NCBI GenBank assembly: GCA_902624495.1
Contig: CACNYH010000001.1
Span: 62,001-126,000, forward strand
Reading direction: 5' to 3'
Length of the DNA stretch: 64,000 nt
Origin: an uncultured Pelagibacteraceae bacterium
GTDB taxonomy: Bacteria > Pseudomonadota > Alphaproteobacteria > Pelagibacterales > Pelagibacteraceae
Part shown: piece after piece, positions 1-11,058 of the stretch
Layout: every line of letters begins with the position of its first letter
Numbering within the stretch: the first letter of the stretch is position 1
The notes under the pieces: model-generated
What the model was told of the DNA's origin: nothing
What the model saw: the letters and a program-made list of their open reading frames with translations, nothing else
Databases searched by the model: none
Program-made: the position numbers and the translations under genes

Positions 1-279
1 AATGGGGTAAAACATTTAGCAACTTATAATAAAACTGGATCATTACAAAATACAAAAAAATATATTGTTCCACCAAACCATTTTTTTTTAATGGGGGATA
101 ACAGAGATTGTTCAAAAGATAGCAGATTCCTTGAAGAAGTTGGTTATGTTAATAATTTGAACTTGGTAGGAAAAGCAAAAATAATTTTCTTTTCAAATGA
201 TACACAAAAGGGAAGTTTATTAAAATTTTGGAATTTACAAAATTCTTTCAGATTAGAAAGGTTATTTAAGAGTTTATAA
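1..279 (+). CDS. lepB: Signal peptidase I, C-terminal part (truncated by window start)
   Basis: Frame open from base 1 to TAA at 277-279; contains VPPNHFFLMGDNRDCSKDSRF, the conserved SPase I box; located directly upstream of rnc. Confidence 0.88.
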   Translation, partial: NGVKHLATYNKTGSLQNTKKYIVPPNHFFLMGDNRDCSKDSRFLEEVGYVNNLNLVGKAKIIFFSNDTQKGSLLKFWNLQNSFRLERLFKSL

Positions 280-944
280 TGAGCAAATCTATAAAAGAAC
301 TTGAAGGTTCAATAAAATATAGCTTTAAAAATAAAGATTTACTTCACAAAGCTTTAACCCACAAAAGCTTTAATTCAGATAACAATAATGAAAAATTAGA
401 ATTTTTAGGAGACAGAGTGCTGGGCTTAGTTATTTCAAAAAAACTTTTAGAAAAATATCCTAATGAGAAAGAAGGAATTATTGATAAAAAATTTGCTAAT
501 TTAGTAAACAAAAAAACATGTGTTAAAATTGCAAGAAAGTTAAACCTTAAGAAATATCTATATTTGGGAACCTCACAAAAAAATACAGAAAGATCTACAG
601 ACAAGATTGTGAGCGATAGTCTTGAAGCAATTGTAGGAGCGATATATTTAGATGGTGGAATAAAGTCTTCAGAAAAATTTATACTAAATCTATGGGAGAG
701 TTTTATTGTAAATTCTGTCATTACTCTAATTGACTCAAAAACTAAATTGCAAGAGTACAGTTTAAAAAAATTCAAAAAATTACCCAAATATACTTTTTTT
801 AAAAAAACAGGCCCTCAACATAAACCTATATTTAAGACTGAGGTCGAAATTCCAGAGTCTAAAAGGATAATTGGGGAAGGAGCATCAAAAAAAAAAGCAC
901 AACAGAATGCTGCAGAAAAATTGATTAAAATTTTGAATATATGA
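279..944 (+). CDS. rnc: Ribonuclease III
   Basis: NEKLEFLGDRVLGLVIS signature, C-terminal dsRBD (GEGASKKKAQQNAAEKLI). Confidence 0.96.
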   Translation: MSKSIKELEGSIKYSFKNKDLLHKALTHKSFNSDNNNEKLEFLGDRVLGLVISKKLLEKYPNEKEGIIDKKFANLVNKKTCVKIARKLNLKKYLYLGTSQKNTERSTDKIVSDSLEAIVGAIYLDGGIKSSEKFILNLWESFIVNSVITLIDSKTKLQEYSLKKFKKLPKYTFFKKTGPQHKPIFKTEVEIPESKRIIGEGASKKKAQQNAAEKLIKILNI

Positions 945-1618
945 ACTGGGAAGATGAATGTTATCTTTTGTCCAAAAGAAAATTTAGAGAAAATGCAAAT
1001 ATAATTAACGTATTTTCAAAAAATAGAGGAAAAGTATCTGGAGTAGTATATGGAGGAAATTCTAGAAAAATAAAAAATTATTTACAAATATCCAACAAGC
1101 TTTACATAAATCACAATGCTAAAAATGAAAATAGACTTGGTTATTTTAAAACTGAACTAGTGAAACCTGTATCTCCACTATATTTTAATGATAAGGAACG
1201 TTCTTCAGCTCTATTATCAATATCATCAATTTTGAATATGTTATTACCTGAGTCTCAACCCAATCAAAATATTTATGAGTCTTTTGAAGAATTTTTAAAC
1301 TCAATAAAACTTGATAATTGGGTGATTCTTTATGTATTCTTAGAATTAAGTTTAATTAAAGATTTAGGATATGATCCTAACTTAAATCAGTTCAAAAAAA
1401 ATAAATCAGAAAATGAATTACAAAAAATTAAAATTGATACCTTTACTTATGATGTACCTTTATACTTAATACAAAATAGAATTCCAGATAATCTTTCAAA
1501 AAATCTAATAAAAGCTTCACTAAATTTTACCAGAAACATTATTCAAAATAGATTTTTTCTTCCAAATAATTTACCTTTTCCAAAGTCAAGAATTTTATTG
1601 GAGAGTTATTATAGATAA
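941..1618 (+). CDS. recO: DNA repair protein RecO
   Basis: N-terminal OB-fold RecO-like sequence; follows rnc in the usual order. Confidence 0.85.
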   Translation: MNWEDECYLLSKRKFRENANIINVFSKNRGKVSGVVYGGNSRKIKNYLQISNKLYINHNAKNENRLGYFKTELVKPVSPLYFNDKERSSALLSISSILNMLLPESQPNQNIYESFEEFLNSIKLDNWVILYVFLELSLIKDLGYDPNLNQFKKNKSENELQKIKIDTFTYDVPLYLIQNRIPDNLSKNLIKASLNFTRNIIQNRFFLPNNLPFPKSRILLESYYR

Positions 1619-2619
1619 ATATTTTTTATCTTTTTAGCAATATCAATAGCAAAATACGTTACAATAGCGCAAGCTCCAGCTCTTTTAAATGCAATCAAAC
1701 TTTCAATAACTGAATCATCTTTTAAAATTTTTTTTTGTATAGCATTTTTAATTAAAAAATATTCTCCTGAAACTTGATAAGCTAAAACTGGTACTTTGAA
1801 ATTATTTTTAATTTGTTTTATGATATCTAAATATATCATACCGGGCTTAACCATAACCATATCAGCACCTTCTTTTATGTCCAGCGCAACTTCTCTAAAT
1901 GCTTCAGAACTATTCCTGAAGTCCATTTGATATGTTTTTTTATCATTTTTAAGTTTAGATTTACTTCCCACAGCATCTCTAAATGGACCATAAAAATTTG
2001 AAGCATATTTTATTGCGTAAGATAAAATACTTACATCTTTAAAATTATTTCGGTCTAACTCTTGTCTTATTTTTCCAATTCGACCATCCATCATATCTGA
2101 CGGAGCAATAATATCGCATCCCATTCTTGCTTGTAGTAATGCTTGTTTCACTAAAATTTTTATAGTTTGATCATTGTCAATTTTTTTATTTATTATTACC
2201 CCATCATGACCATGTGAAGTATAAGGATCTAAAGCAACATCACACATAACTCCGATTTCTGGAAATTTTTTTTTAACTAACTTTATTCCTCTGCAAACTA
2301 AATTATTGGGATTTAGGGCTTCTGTTCCATGTTTATCCTTCTTTAAATTAGGAGTGTAAGGAAATAATGCAACCATAGGAATTTTATATTTTCTTACTTG
2401 GTTTAGAATTGATGATAATTTATCTAATGAATATCTTTTAATTCCAGGCATTGATTTAATCGACTCAATTTTATTTTTTCCCTCTCTGATAAATATTGGT
2501 AGAATAAGATCGTTGGTAGATATACTGGTCTCAGAGATAAGATTTCGTATCCATTTTGATTTTCTTAATCTTCTTAACCTTGTTTTAGGGTATGAACCGA
2601 CGATATTCATGTAAAGCAC
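1609..2619 (-). CDS. hemB: Delta-aminolevulinic acid dehydratase (porphobilinogen synthase)
   Basis: RLRRLRKSKWIRNL, MGCDIIAPSDMMDGRIG, MVKPGMIYLDI motifs. Confidence 0.96.
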   Translation of the reverse strand: MLYMNIVGSYPKTRLRRLRKSKWIRNLISETSISTNDLILPIFIREGKNKIESIKSMPGIKRYSLDKLSSILNQVRKYKIPMVALFPYTPNLKKDKHGTEALNPNNLVCRGIKLVKKKFPEIGVMCDVALDPYTSHGHDGVIINKKIDNDQTIKILVKQALLQARMGCDIIAPSDMMDGRIGKIRQELDRNNFKDVSILSYAIKYASNFYGPFRDAVGSKSKLKNDKKTYQMDFRNSSEAFREVALDIKEGADMVMVKPGMIYLDIIKQIKNNFKVPVLAYQVSGEYFLIKNAIQKKILKDDSVIESLIAFKRAGACAIVTYFAIDIAKKIKNIYL

Positions 2620-2688
2620 TGATAATTTATAGTTTTATGCGACAAATATATTAATATTAATGTAAATAGTGTAATTTAATTAGATAAT

Positions 2689-3141
2689 ATGAGCAATATA
2701 AAACTAAATAAAATATTTAAAACTGCATGTATTGCCTCAGATCATGCGGGCTTCAAGTTGAAAGAAGATATTAAAGACTATTTAATTGATAATAATTTTT
2801 CAGTATTTGATGTTGGTCCATATAATGATCGATCAGTAGATTATCCAGATTACGCAAAAAAGCTTGGAAATAGAATCAAATTAAAAAAGAGCAATGTTGG
2901 CATCCTTATATGTGGTTCAGGTACAGGTATGGCAATAAGTGCCAATAAAATCAAAACAATTAGAGCAGCTGTTTGCTATAATTTAAAGTCTACAAGATTG
3001 TCTAGACAACATAATAATGCTAATATAATTGCTATAGGCGCTAGATTTACTAAAAAAAAGTTATCTTTGAAATTAGTTGAAACTTTTTTAAAAACTAAAT
3101 TTGAAGGCGGTAGACACTTGAGAAGGGTTAGAAAAATTTAA
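2689..3141 (+). CDS. rpiB: Ribose-5-phosphate isomerase B
   Basis: [29 protein letters not shown] motifs; precedes glyA. Confidence 0.95.
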   Translation: MSNIKLNKIFKTACIASDHAGFKLKEDIKDYLIDNNFSVFDVGPYNDRSVDYPDYAKKLGNRIKLKKSNVGILICGSGTGMAISANKIKTIRAAVCYNLKSTRLSRQHNNANIIAIGARFTKKKLSLKLVETFLKTKFEGGRHLRRVRKI

Positions 3142-3143
3142 TT

Positions 3144-4445
3144 ATGTCAATAGCATTAAAGTTAAATAAATACTTAAACAGTTTTTTTAAATTAGATTTA
3201 AAAGAAGCTGATAAAGAATTGTATAAATCTATACAAGAGGAATTTTCAAGACAACAAAACCACATTGAACTAATTGCTTCTGAAAATATTGTTTCAAGAG
3301 CGGTTCTTGAAGCCCAAGGATCTGTTTTAACAAATAAATATGCAGAAGGTTACCCAGGCAAAAGATATTATGGTGGATGTGAGCATGTAGATGTTTCTGA
3401 AAATTTAGCTATAGAGAGAGCTAAAAAATTATTTGATTGTAAATTTGCTAATGTACAACCACACTCAGGCGCACAAGCTAATGGTGCAGTTTATTTAGCT
3501 TTATTAAAACCCGGGGATACTACACTTGCTATGAGTTTAAATTCAGGTGGACACTTAACTCATGGAGCTAAACCTGCACAATCAGGAAAATGGTTTAACG
3601 CTTTACATTATGAAGTAGATCAAAAAACTGGGCTCATAGATTATGAAAGTGTTGAAAAAATTGCTATTGAAAATAAACCTAAACTTATTATTGCTGGTGG
3701 TAGTGCTTACTCAAGAATAATAGATTTTAAAAAGTTCAGAGAAATTTGTGATAAAGTCGGCGCGTATTTTCTTGTCGATATGGCTCACTTTTCTGGCTTG
3801 GTTGCAGGAGGCGCATATCCAAATCCGACTAAATATGCTGATGTTGTAACTTCAACTACTCATAAAGTTTTAAGAGGACCGAGAGGTGGAATTATTTTAA
3901 CTAATAGAGAAGATTTAATTAAAAAATTTAACAGTGCTATATTTCCGGGATTGCAAGGCGGACCTTTAATGCATGTCATAGCAGCAAAAGCTGTTTGTTT
4001 TAAGGAGGCACTCTCAAATGATTTCAAAGAATATACAGCTAATGTAATTGGTAATGCAAAAGTTCTATCAGAAAAATTAAGTGAAAGAGGTTTTAAAATT
4101 TTTTCTGGTGGTACAGACACACACCTAATGCTAATAGACTTAAGATCATTTGGTGTAACAGGAAAAGATGCACAAGCTTCTCTTGGAAGAGCCAACATTA
4201 CTTGTAATAAAAATGGAATTCCATTTGATACTGAAAGTCCAATGATAACATCTGGAATTAGATTGGGCACTCCTGCCTGCACAACTAGAGGCTTTGGTGC
4301 AGATGAATTTAAGCTTGTGGGAGATTTGATATTTAAAGTAGTAGAGGGTTTAAGCAAAAACAAAGAAAATAATTCTAAGGTAGAAAAAGAAGTTCAAAAA
4401 GAAATTATTGAACTTTGTTCATCTTTTCCTATATATAGTAGTTAG
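3144..4445 (+). CDS. glyA: Serine hydroxymethyltransferase
   Basis: [29 protein letters not shown]-lysine motif. Confidence 0.98.
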   Translation: MSIALKLNKYLNSFFKLDLKEADKELYKSIQEEFSRQQNHIELIASENIVSRAVLEAQGSVLTNKYAEGYPGKRYYGGCEHVDVSENLAIERAKKLFDCKFANVQPHSGAQANGAVYLALLKPGDTTLAMSLNSGGHLTHGAKPAQSGKWFNALHYEVDQKTGLIDYESVEKIAIENKPKLIIAGGSAYSRIIDFKKFREICDKVGAYFLVDMAHFSGLVAGGAYPNPTKYADVVTSTTHKVLRGPRGGIILTNREDLIKKFNSAIFPGLQGGPLMHVIAAKAVCFKEALSNDFKEYTANVIGNAKVLSEKLSERGFKIFSGGTDTHLMLIDLRSFGVTGKDAQASLGRANITCNKNGIPFDTESPMITSGIRLGTPACTTRGFGADEFKLVGDLIFKVVEGLSKNKENNSKVEKEVQKEIIELCSSFPIYSS

Positions 4446-4452
4446 AATATAT

Positions 4453-4914
4453 ATGCTTTGTCCATTTTGTAGAGAAAAAGATACTTCAGTAGTTGATTCC
4501 AGACCAGCAGAAGATGGTACAGCCGTTAGAAGACGTAGGCTATGTACATGTCACGGTGGCGTTAGGTTTACTACTTTTGAAAGAGTACAATTTCAAGAGC
4601 TATCTGTTATTAAAAGTAATAGTAGAAGAGAACCTTTTGATAGAGACAAAGTTTCAAAATCAATAAGAATAGCAACTCGAAAGAGACCTTTAGACAATGA
4701 TGCTATAGATAATTTTGTTTACAAGATTATAACTAAAATTGAAGGCCTAGGAGAAAGTGAAATTCCAACATCTACTATTGGAAAATTTATTATGGAAGGT
4801 TTACAATATCTAGATACGGTTGCCTATGTCCGCTATGCCTCTGTTTATAAAAATTTTAAAGAGGCTAGAGATTTTGAGCAATTCGTAGGCAATCTAGATG
4901 AGCCAAAATCATAA
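4453..4914 (+). CDS. nrdR: Transcriptional repressor NrdR (ATP-cone, Zn ribbon)
   Basis: [31 protein letters not shown] start; the track ORF begins upstream at 4408 but ATG 4453 matches the family N-terminus. Confidence 0.96.
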   Translation: MLCPFCREKDTSVVDSRPAEDGTAVRRRRLCTCHGGVRFTTFERVQFQELSVIKSNSRREPFDRDKVSKSIRIATRKRPLDNDAIDNFVYKIITKIEGLGESEIPTSTIGKFIMEGLQYLDTVAYVRYASVYKNFKEARDFEQFVGNLDEPKS

Positions 4915-5962
4915 TTTTTTTTCTAATCTAGCTTTTAATTTAGCAGAAAAAAATTTAGGTAAAACCAATAAAAATCCATCTGTAGGATGTGTAATTGTAA
5001 AAAATAATTCTGTTATTAGTTCAGGTATTACATCTTATAATGGAAGGCCTCACGCTGAATTTAATGCTTTAAATAAAAATATTAATTTTAAAAATTCCAA
5101 TATGTATGTCACTTTAGAACCTTGCGCTCATTTTGGATTAACTCCGCCTTGTACAAATATTATTAAGAAGAAAAAAATCAAGAATGTTTACTATAATTTT
5201 AACGATCCTGACTTGAGAACGTATAAAAAAGCAGAAAAGATTTTGAAGAATGTTAAAAAAGTAAAAAAAATAGATATTAAATACAAAAATTTTTATAAAA
5301 GTTATTTCTTAAATAAAGTTAAATATTTCCCATTAATAGATGCGAAAATTGCAGTCTCTAAAGATTTTTTTTCAATAAATAAAAAAAATAAGTGGATTAC
5401 TAATTTTAGGTCTAGACAAGTTGCCCATTTAATTAGGTCTAAATACGATTGTATAGTTTCAACTTCTTATTCGATTAATAAGGATAATTCTTTGTTAAAT
5501 TGTAGAATAGAGGGATTAAATAATAATAAACCTGATTTAATTATAATAGATAGGTATTTAAAGCTTAAAAAAAAACTTAAATTATTAAATTCATCAACTC
5601 GAAGAAAAATTTATATATTTACTTTAAGCAATAATAAAAAAAAGATTTCTTTTTTTAAGAATAAAAAAATTAGAATTATTAAGATACAAAAACTCGAAGA
5701 TAAAATTGATTTTGAAAATCTTTTTAGAAGAATAATGAAAATTGGTAAAGGGAGAGTTTTAGTTGAATCAGGTTTGGTTTTTCTAAATCAATTATTCAAA
5801 TATAAATTAATTAATAACTTGTATTTATTTAAGTCAAATAAATTTTTAAATTTAAATGGTTACAATAACATAAGTATCAATTTTATAAAGAAACTGAAAA
5901 TTAAGAATAAAATAAATGTAAATTTAGACAATGATGAACTTTTTAAAGTGAGGGTAAAATAA
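4898..5962 (+). CDS. ribD: Bifunctional diaminohydroxyphosphoribosylaminopyrimidine deaminase / 5-amino-6-(5-phosphoribosylamino)uracil reductase
   Basis: HAEFNAL and [13 protein letters not shown] deaminase zinc motifs, reductase C-terminus; rib operon context. Confidence 0.93.
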   Translation: MSQNHNFFSNLAFNLAEKNLGKTNKNPSVGCVIVKNNSVISSGITSYNGRPHAEFNALNKNINFKNSNMYVTLEPCAHFGLTPPCTNIIKKKKIKNVYYNFNDPDLRTYKKAEKILKNVKKVKKIDIKYKNFYKSYFLNKVKYFPLIDAKIAVSKDFFSINKKNKWITNFRSRQVAHLIRSKYDCIVSTSYSINKDNSLLNCRIEGLNNNKPDLIIIDRYLKLKKKLKLLNSSTRRKIYIFTLSNNKKKISFFKNKKIRIIKIQKLEDKIDFENLFRRIMKIGKGRVLVESGLVFLNQLFKYKLINNLYLFKSNKFLNLNGYNNISINFIKKLKIKNKINVNLDNDELFKVRVK

Positions 5963-6549
5963 TGTTCAACGGAATAATATATAGAACCGGTATAATTAAA
6001 AAAGTCTTTAAAAATAAAAAATCTTTGCTGATAGGTATTAAGTCTAATTTAAATTTTAAACAAAATGAAATTGGTTCATCTGTTAATTGTAGTGGCGTTT
6101 GTTTAACACTCACAAAAATTCAAAAAGATATTATTTATTTTTATATATCAAATGAGACTATTGATAGATCAAATTTCAAAAAAATTAAAATTGGTCATAT
6201 AATTAATCTAGAAAAATCTCTAATATATGGTCAGAAAATTTCAGGTCATTTTACTCAGGGACATGTCGACACAACAGCAAAAATAAAAAAAATAAATATA
6301 ATCGACAATTCGTGGTCCATTAAACTAGAAATTAAAAATAAAAGATTTATGAAATTTTTAGAGGAAAAGGCATCCATATCAATAAATGGTGTGTCACTCA
6401 CTGTTTCAAAAGTTCATAAAAAAGATTTTCAATTAAATATAATACCTCACACTTTAAAGTTAACGAATTTAAAATACCTTAAAGTAAATGATTTAGTGAA
6501 CGTTGAATTAGATATATTTGGTAAATATATATATAAATATACAAGCTAA
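5962..6549 (+). CDS. ribE: Riboflavin synthase alpha chain
   Basis: [12 protein letters not shown] start, SVNCSGVCLTL and GHFTQGHVDTT, SINGVSLTV repeats. Confidence 0.93.
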   Translation: MFNGIIYRTGIIKKVFKNKKSLLIGIKSNLNFKQNEIGSSVNCSGVCLTLTKIQKDIIYFYISNETIDRSNFKKIKIGHIINLEKSLIYGQKISGHFTQGHVDTTAKIKKINIIDNSWSIKLEIKNKRFMKFLEEKASISINGVSLTVSKVHKKDFQLNIIPHTLKLTNLKYLKVNDLVNVELDIFGKYIYKYTS

Positions 6550-6550
6550 T

Positions 6551-7609
6551 ATGTCTAAAAAAAAATTTTCAAATATTTCATCTATAATCAAAGACGCCAA
6601 AAAAGGAAAAATGTTTATCTTGGTAGATGATGAAAATCGAGAAAATGAAGGTGATCTTGTTATTCCAGGATCAAAATGTAATTCAAAAGTAATTAATTTT
6701 ATGGCTAAACATGGAAGAGGTCTAATCTGTTTAGCTTTAACCAAAAAACAAATAGATAGATTGAGACTTCCACTTATGTCTTCAATTAATAAATCAAGAA
6801 TGCAAACTGCTTTCACAGTTTCAATTGAGGCAAAAAAAGGTATATCAACTGGAATTTCAGCTTTTGATAGAGCGAGAACAATTAAAGTGGCTATTAGTCA
6901 AAATTCGAGTAAAAAAGATATTGTTTCTCCAGGCCATGTATTTCCATTAGTTTCAAGAAATGGTGGGGTATTAGAAAGAGCAGGTCATACCGAAGCCTCT
7001 ATAGATATTTCGAAATTATCAAAGTTAAATCCAAGTTCAGTCATTTGTGAAGTAATGAATGAGGATGGAAGAATGGCAAGATTAGATGATTTGGTTAAAT
7101 TTTCAAAAAAACATAAAATTAAAATAGCTTCTATTACAGACTTAATTGCTTATAGACTAAAAAATGAAAAACTTATCTTCAAGACTTATTCCAAGAGTAT
7201 TTCTGAGAAAAAGAATTTTAAAATGTATCTATCAATTTTTAAGAATAAATTAAATAAACTTGAAAGTTTTGCTATACATAAGGGTAAATTCAATAAGAAT
7301 AAATCAATACCAATTAGAGTTTTATCCAAAAATATTAGTCGATATAGTTTGTTTCAAAATAAAGAAATTAAAAAAAATATTAAAATACTTTCAAAAAATA
7401 AGAATTTTGTGCTTGTTATAATAAATAATGAAATGAATAAATTTAAGAAGAATGATACAGATGTCACCTTAAGATATTACGGTTTAGGTGCTCAAATAAT
7501 TAAAGAATTTAACGTAAAAAATATGATATTATTTTCCCGTACCAAAAAAAAACTAATTGGTTTAGAGGGATTTGGTTTAAAAATAAAAAAACAAATAATA
7601 ATAAAATGA
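6551..7609 (+). CDS. 3,4-dihydroxy-2-butanone-4-phosphate synthase with degenerate GTP cyclohydrolase II-like domain (RibBX-like)
   Basis: DHBP synthase motifs (VDDENRENEGDLVIPG, GHVFPLVSRNGGVLERAGHTEAS); C-terminal domain retains TLRYYGLGAQIIKEF...GLEGFGL but has no cysteines; start at ATG 6551 preferred over 6518. Confidence 0.9.
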   Translation: MSKKKFSNISSIIKDAKKGKMFILVDDENRENEGDLVIPGSKCNSKVINFMAKHGRGLICLALTKKQIDRLRLPLMSSINKSRMQTAFTVSIEAKKGISTGISAFDRARTIKVAISQNSSKKDIVSPGHVFPLVSRNGGVLERAGHTEASIDISKLSKLNPSSVICEVMNEDGRMARLDDLVKFSKKHKIKIASITDLIAYRLKNEKLIFKTYSKSISEKKNFKMYLSIFKNKLNKLESFAIHKGKFNKNKSIPIRVLSKNISRYSLFQNKEIKKNIKILSKNKNFVLVIINNEMNKFKKNDTDVTLRYYGLGAQIIKEFNVKNMILFSRTKKKLIGLEGFGLKIKKQIIIK

Positions 7610-8031
7610 AACAAATTCTAATTGTAAATGCTAACTACTACAATAAAATTTCAAAAAATTTAGTAAGTTCTTCAAAAAAAATACTTACACGAAAAAAGAT
7701 GAGAGTAAAAATTTTCAACGTTACAGGTATTTTTGAAATACCAGTAGCAATTAAAAAGAATATAAAAAAATTTGATGCCTTTGTTGCCTTAGGCTGTGTA
7801 ATAAAAGGGAAAACCCCACATTTTGATTTTATATGTAAATCTACTTTCGATGCTATTTTAAATTTATCAATTTTATACAATAAACCCATTGGAAACGGTA
7901 TTATAACTGCATTCAACATTAAACAAGCTAAAGAGAGATGCGGAATAGCAAGATCAAATAAAACTAATAAAGGATTGGAAGCTGCTAAAGCGGTTTTGTC
8001 TATCTTAAATAATGGACCAAAAAAAATCTAA
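7606..8031 (+). CDS. ribH: 6,7-dimethyl-8-ribityllumazine synthase
   Basis: VTGIFEIPVAIKK, ALGCVIKGKTPHFDFIC, PIGNGIIT motifs. Confidence 0.95.
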   Translation: MKQILIVNANYYNKISKNLVSSSKKILTRKKMRVKIFNVTGIFEIPVAIKKNIKKFDAFVALGCVIKGKTPHFDFICKSTFDAILNLSILYNKPIGNGIITAFNIKQAKERCGIARSNKTNKGLEAAKAVLSILNNGPKKI

Positions 8032-8413
8032 GAATCCCTCTCCTAGAATTAAAGTAATACAAAAAATTTACAATTTTTTAATGAATCCAACCTCTGAAAT
8101 TGATTTTCCAAAAAATCAGTATAAGAAATTCATAAAAGATGTTGTTAATGGGACTCTTGAAAGATCAGAATTAATTGAAGAAACTGTAAATAAACATTTA
8201 GGTGAAGATATTGACTTAAAAAAAACTGATAAATTGTTAAAAATTATTCTTTTTGCAGCTATTTTTGAACTGATGTTTAAGCATAATAATCCTAAAAAAG
8301 TAATTTTAAGTGAATACATATTAGCATCGGAATTCTTTTTAGAAAAAGTTCAAATTGGTTATTTAAACGCTATTTTAGATAAAATATCAAAAGTCATAAG
8401 AAAAGATGAGTAA
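8012..8413 (+). CDS. nusB: Transcription antitermination protein NusB
   Basis: Position after ribH, small helical NusB-like protein ending FLNAILDKISK-like. Confidence 0.85.
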   Translation: MDQKKSKNPSPRIKVIQKIYNFLMNPTSEIDFPKNQYKKFIKDVVNGTLERSELIEETVNKHLGEDIDLKKTDKLLKIILFAAIFELMFKHNNPKKVILSEYILASEFFLEKVQIGYLNAILDKISKVIRKDE

Positions 8414-8484
8414 AATAAGTCAATAAATTCCTTAACTTTAGCTTGCGTTTTTAATACTTTTTTGGCATTTATCCGATAATTAAC

Positions 8485-10590
8485 ATGACAAATTATTTAG
8501 AACTTCTTTATTTGATTTCTTTCACCGGTATATTAGCTGTAGCTTACAGTTATTTACTTTCTGGTCAGATTATTTCTTCAAGCCCTGGAAACAATCGTAT
8601 GCAAGAAATTGCAGAAGCGATCCAAATAGGAGCTAAAGCATACCTCAATAGGCAATATAAAACTATTGCTGTAGTTGGTGTAATTGTTCTAGCCGTAGTT
8701 ACTTATTTTTTTAATTATTTAGTTGGCCTGGGTTATTTTATCGGAGCTTTTCTTTCTGGTGTAGCTGGATATGTAGGTATGTTAATTTCAGTAAAAGCAA
8801 ATGTAAGAACTGCTGAGGCAGCAAGATCGAGTCTACAATCAGGATTAACAATTGCTTTTAAATCGGGTGCAATAACAGGATTACTCGTTGCTGGATTAGC
8901 TTTGTTGGCTATTACCATTTACTACGTTATTTTAATAAACTTAAATATTGATAATAGAGAAATTATTAATGCTTTAGTTGCCTTAGGTTTTGGTGCGTCC
9001 TTAATTTCCATTTTTGCTAGATTAGGAGGTGGAATTTTTACTAAAGGAGCAGATGTTGGCGCAGATTTAGTTGGAAAAGTGGAGGCAGGAATTCCTGAAG
9101 ATGATCCTAGAAATCCAGCTGTAATAGCAGATAATGTTGGTGATAACGTCGGAGATTGTGCAGGCATGGCTGCAGATTTATTTGAAACATATGCTGTTAC
9201 GATAGTTGCTACGATGGTTTTGGCTTCTATATTTTCTCCTCAAGATTATAATTTAATGGTTTATCCACTCGCTATAGGAGGCGCTTGTATTATAACTTCT
9301 ATAATTGGAACTTGGTTTGTAAAATTAGGAAAAAGCAAAAATATTATGGGTGCACTCTATAAAGGTTTTATAGTAACTGCTATCACTTCTTTAATAATAA
9401 TGTACCCAGTTACTGATGCCATTGTAGGAATTAACCAAAATTATAATAATAATGCAGGCTCAGTATTTACTGGTTTAGATCTCTATATTTGTGGTGTTGT
9501 TGGTTTTATTATAACTGGTTTGTTAATTTGGGTCACAGAATATTATACAGGTACAAACTATAGGCCAGTTAAAACAGTTGCTAAATCTTCAACAACTGGT
9601 CACGGTACAAATGTTATTCAGGGACTTGCTATTTCGATGGAGGCTACTGCTATACCTGCACTAATTATAGTTGCGGGTATTTTATACACTAATAGTTTAG
9701 CTGGCTTGTATGGGATTGCGATTGCGGTAACTGCAATGTTAGCTTTAACTGGAATGGTTGTTGCTTTAGATGCCTACGGTCCGGTGACAGACAATGCAGG
9801 AGGTATAGCAGAAATGTCTAAACTTCCAAAAAATGTCAGAAAAACCACAGACGCATTAGATGCTGTAGGAAATACTACAAAAGCTGTAACAAAAGGTTAT
9901 GCAATAGGTTCTGCAGGATTAGGGGCGCTCGTTCTTTTTGCTGCGTACACAGAAGATATAAATTATTTTTCAAAAGTAAGTGGTTCTGCATTAGAGGGTG
10001 TTAATGTTACTTTCGATTTATCCAACCCTTTTGTTGTAGCTGGTCTATTGATTGGAGGTATGCTTCCTTATTTATTCGGGTCAATGGGTATGCAAGCTGT
10101 TGGAAGAGCGGGTGGCGCAGTTGTGATAGAGGTTAGAAGACAGTTTAAGAAAATACCTGGGATCATGAAAGGTAAGAGAAAACCAGACTACGGAAGATTA
10201 GTTGATTTATTAACTAAAGCAGCAATTAAAGAAATGATTATTCCATCATTGCTGCCTGTATTATCTCCTATAGTACTTTATTTTATAATTTTACAAATTG
10301 GAGGAATTGAAGCTGCTTTATCTTCATTAGGTGCGATGTTACTAGGTGTGATAATAACAGGTTTATTTGTAGCAGTTTCTATGACGGCTGGTGGAGGTGC
10401 GTGGGATAACGCAAAAAAATATATAGAAGATGGTAATTTTGGAGGAAAAGGTTCTGAAGCTCATAAATCAGCTGTTACTGGTGATACTGTAGGTGATCCT
10501 TATAAAGACACAGCTGGTCCTGCAGTAAACCCAATGATAAAAATTACAAATATAGTAGCATTATTATTGTTAGCAGTTATAGCTCATTAA
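8485..10590 (+). CDS. hppA: Membrane-bound pyrophosphatase (K+-independent H+-pumping type)
   Basis: [66 protein letters not shown]. Confidence 0.97.
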   Translation: MTNYLELLYLISFTGILAVAYSYLLSGQIISSSPGNNRMQEIAEAIQIGAKAYLNRQYKTIAVVGVIVLAVVTYFFNYLVGLGYFIGAFLSGVAGYVGMLISVKANVRTAEAARSSLQSGLTIAFKSGAITGLLVAGLALLAITIYYVILINLNIDNREIINALVALGFGASLISIFARLGGGIFTKGADVGADLVGKVEAGIPEDDPRNPAVIADNVGDNVGDCAGMAADLFETYAVTIVATMVLASIFSPQDYNLMVYPLAIGGACIITSIIGTWFVKLGKSKNIMGALYKGFIVTAITSLIIMYPVTDAIVGINQNYNNNAGSVFTGLDLYICGVVGFIITGLLIWVTEYYTGTNYRPVKTVAKSSTTGHGTNVIQGLAISMEATAIPALIIVAGILYTNSLAGLYGIAIAVTAMLALTGMVVALDAYGPVTDNAGGIAEMSKLPKNVRKTTDALDAVGNTTKAVTKGYAIGSAGLGALVLFAAYTEDINYFSKVSGSALEGVNVTFDLSNPFVVAGLLIGGMLPYLFGSMGMQAVGRAGGAVVIEVRRQFKKIPGIMKGKRKPDYGRLVDLLTKAAIKEMIIPSLLPVLSPIVLYFIILQIGGIEAALSSLGAMLLGVIITGLFVAVSMTAGGGAWDNAKKYIEDGNFGGKGSEAHKSAVTGDTVGDPYKDTAGPAVNPMIKITNIVALLLLAVIAH

Positions 10591-10593
10591 GAC

Positions 10594-11058
10594 TTATTTT
10601 CTATTTGAGTACATTTTAGATCTAACACTTTGAAGAAGATTTTGGACAAAACTTTTTTTCGATAAATTATTTTCCGTAATTTTTTCAGAAAATTTTAACT
10701 TATTTATAGAACTTTTATCTAAAAAATTCTTTTCCTTTAAGACTCCATACTTATCAAAGGTTAGTACTAAAACATTATTTGTTTTTGTAACATTTTGGCC
10801 TAACTTATGAAAAGATCCTTTTGTTAATACTCTTTCTATATAAATCCAACTGTCTTCATTCGAAATAGACTTTGTATGAGGATTTCCTATTAACTTTAAG
10901 ACGTCATTCTTATTGTCTACATTGACTTTTAATTGTTTCGATCTATTTTCAAGAAATAGTATGCCGTGATTCTTGGTAGGTTCTTGTAATTGACAATTTG
11001 ACAAAAAAATGAAAATAAATAATAAAAATATATTTATATGATTTTTCAAAAAAAACAT
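10594..11058 (-). CDS. SmpA/OmlA (BamE-like) outer membrane lipoprotein
   Basis: Signal peptide with lipobox LSNC, DVLKLIGNPHTKSISNEDSWIYIE motif. Confidence 0.75.
   Translation of the reverse strand: MFFLKNHINIFLLFIFIFLSNCQLQEPTKNHGILFLENRSKQLKVNVDNKNDVLKLIGNPHTKSISNEDSWIYIERVLTKGSFHKLGQNVTKTNNVLVLTFDKYGVLKEKNFLDKSSINKLKFSEKITENNLSKKSFVQNLLQSVRSKMYSNRK

Noticed and set aside
344-787. 147-aa antisense ORF opposite rnc
   Set aside because: Fully inside a well-supported rnc gene on the other strand; hydrophobic, low-complexity product typical of antisense reading of AT-rich genes.
2620-3143. Possible glycine or other riboswitch before rpiB-glyA
   Set aside because: Only 69 bp between hemB and rpiB and 2 bp before glyA; no recognisable aptamer.
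3860-4363. 167-aa antisense ORF opposite glyA
   Set aside because: Overlaps conserved glyA; no recognisable motifs.
4441-4900. FMN riboswitch for the rib operon
   Set aside because: ribD overlaps nrdR; there is no leader space and no RFN-element sequence.
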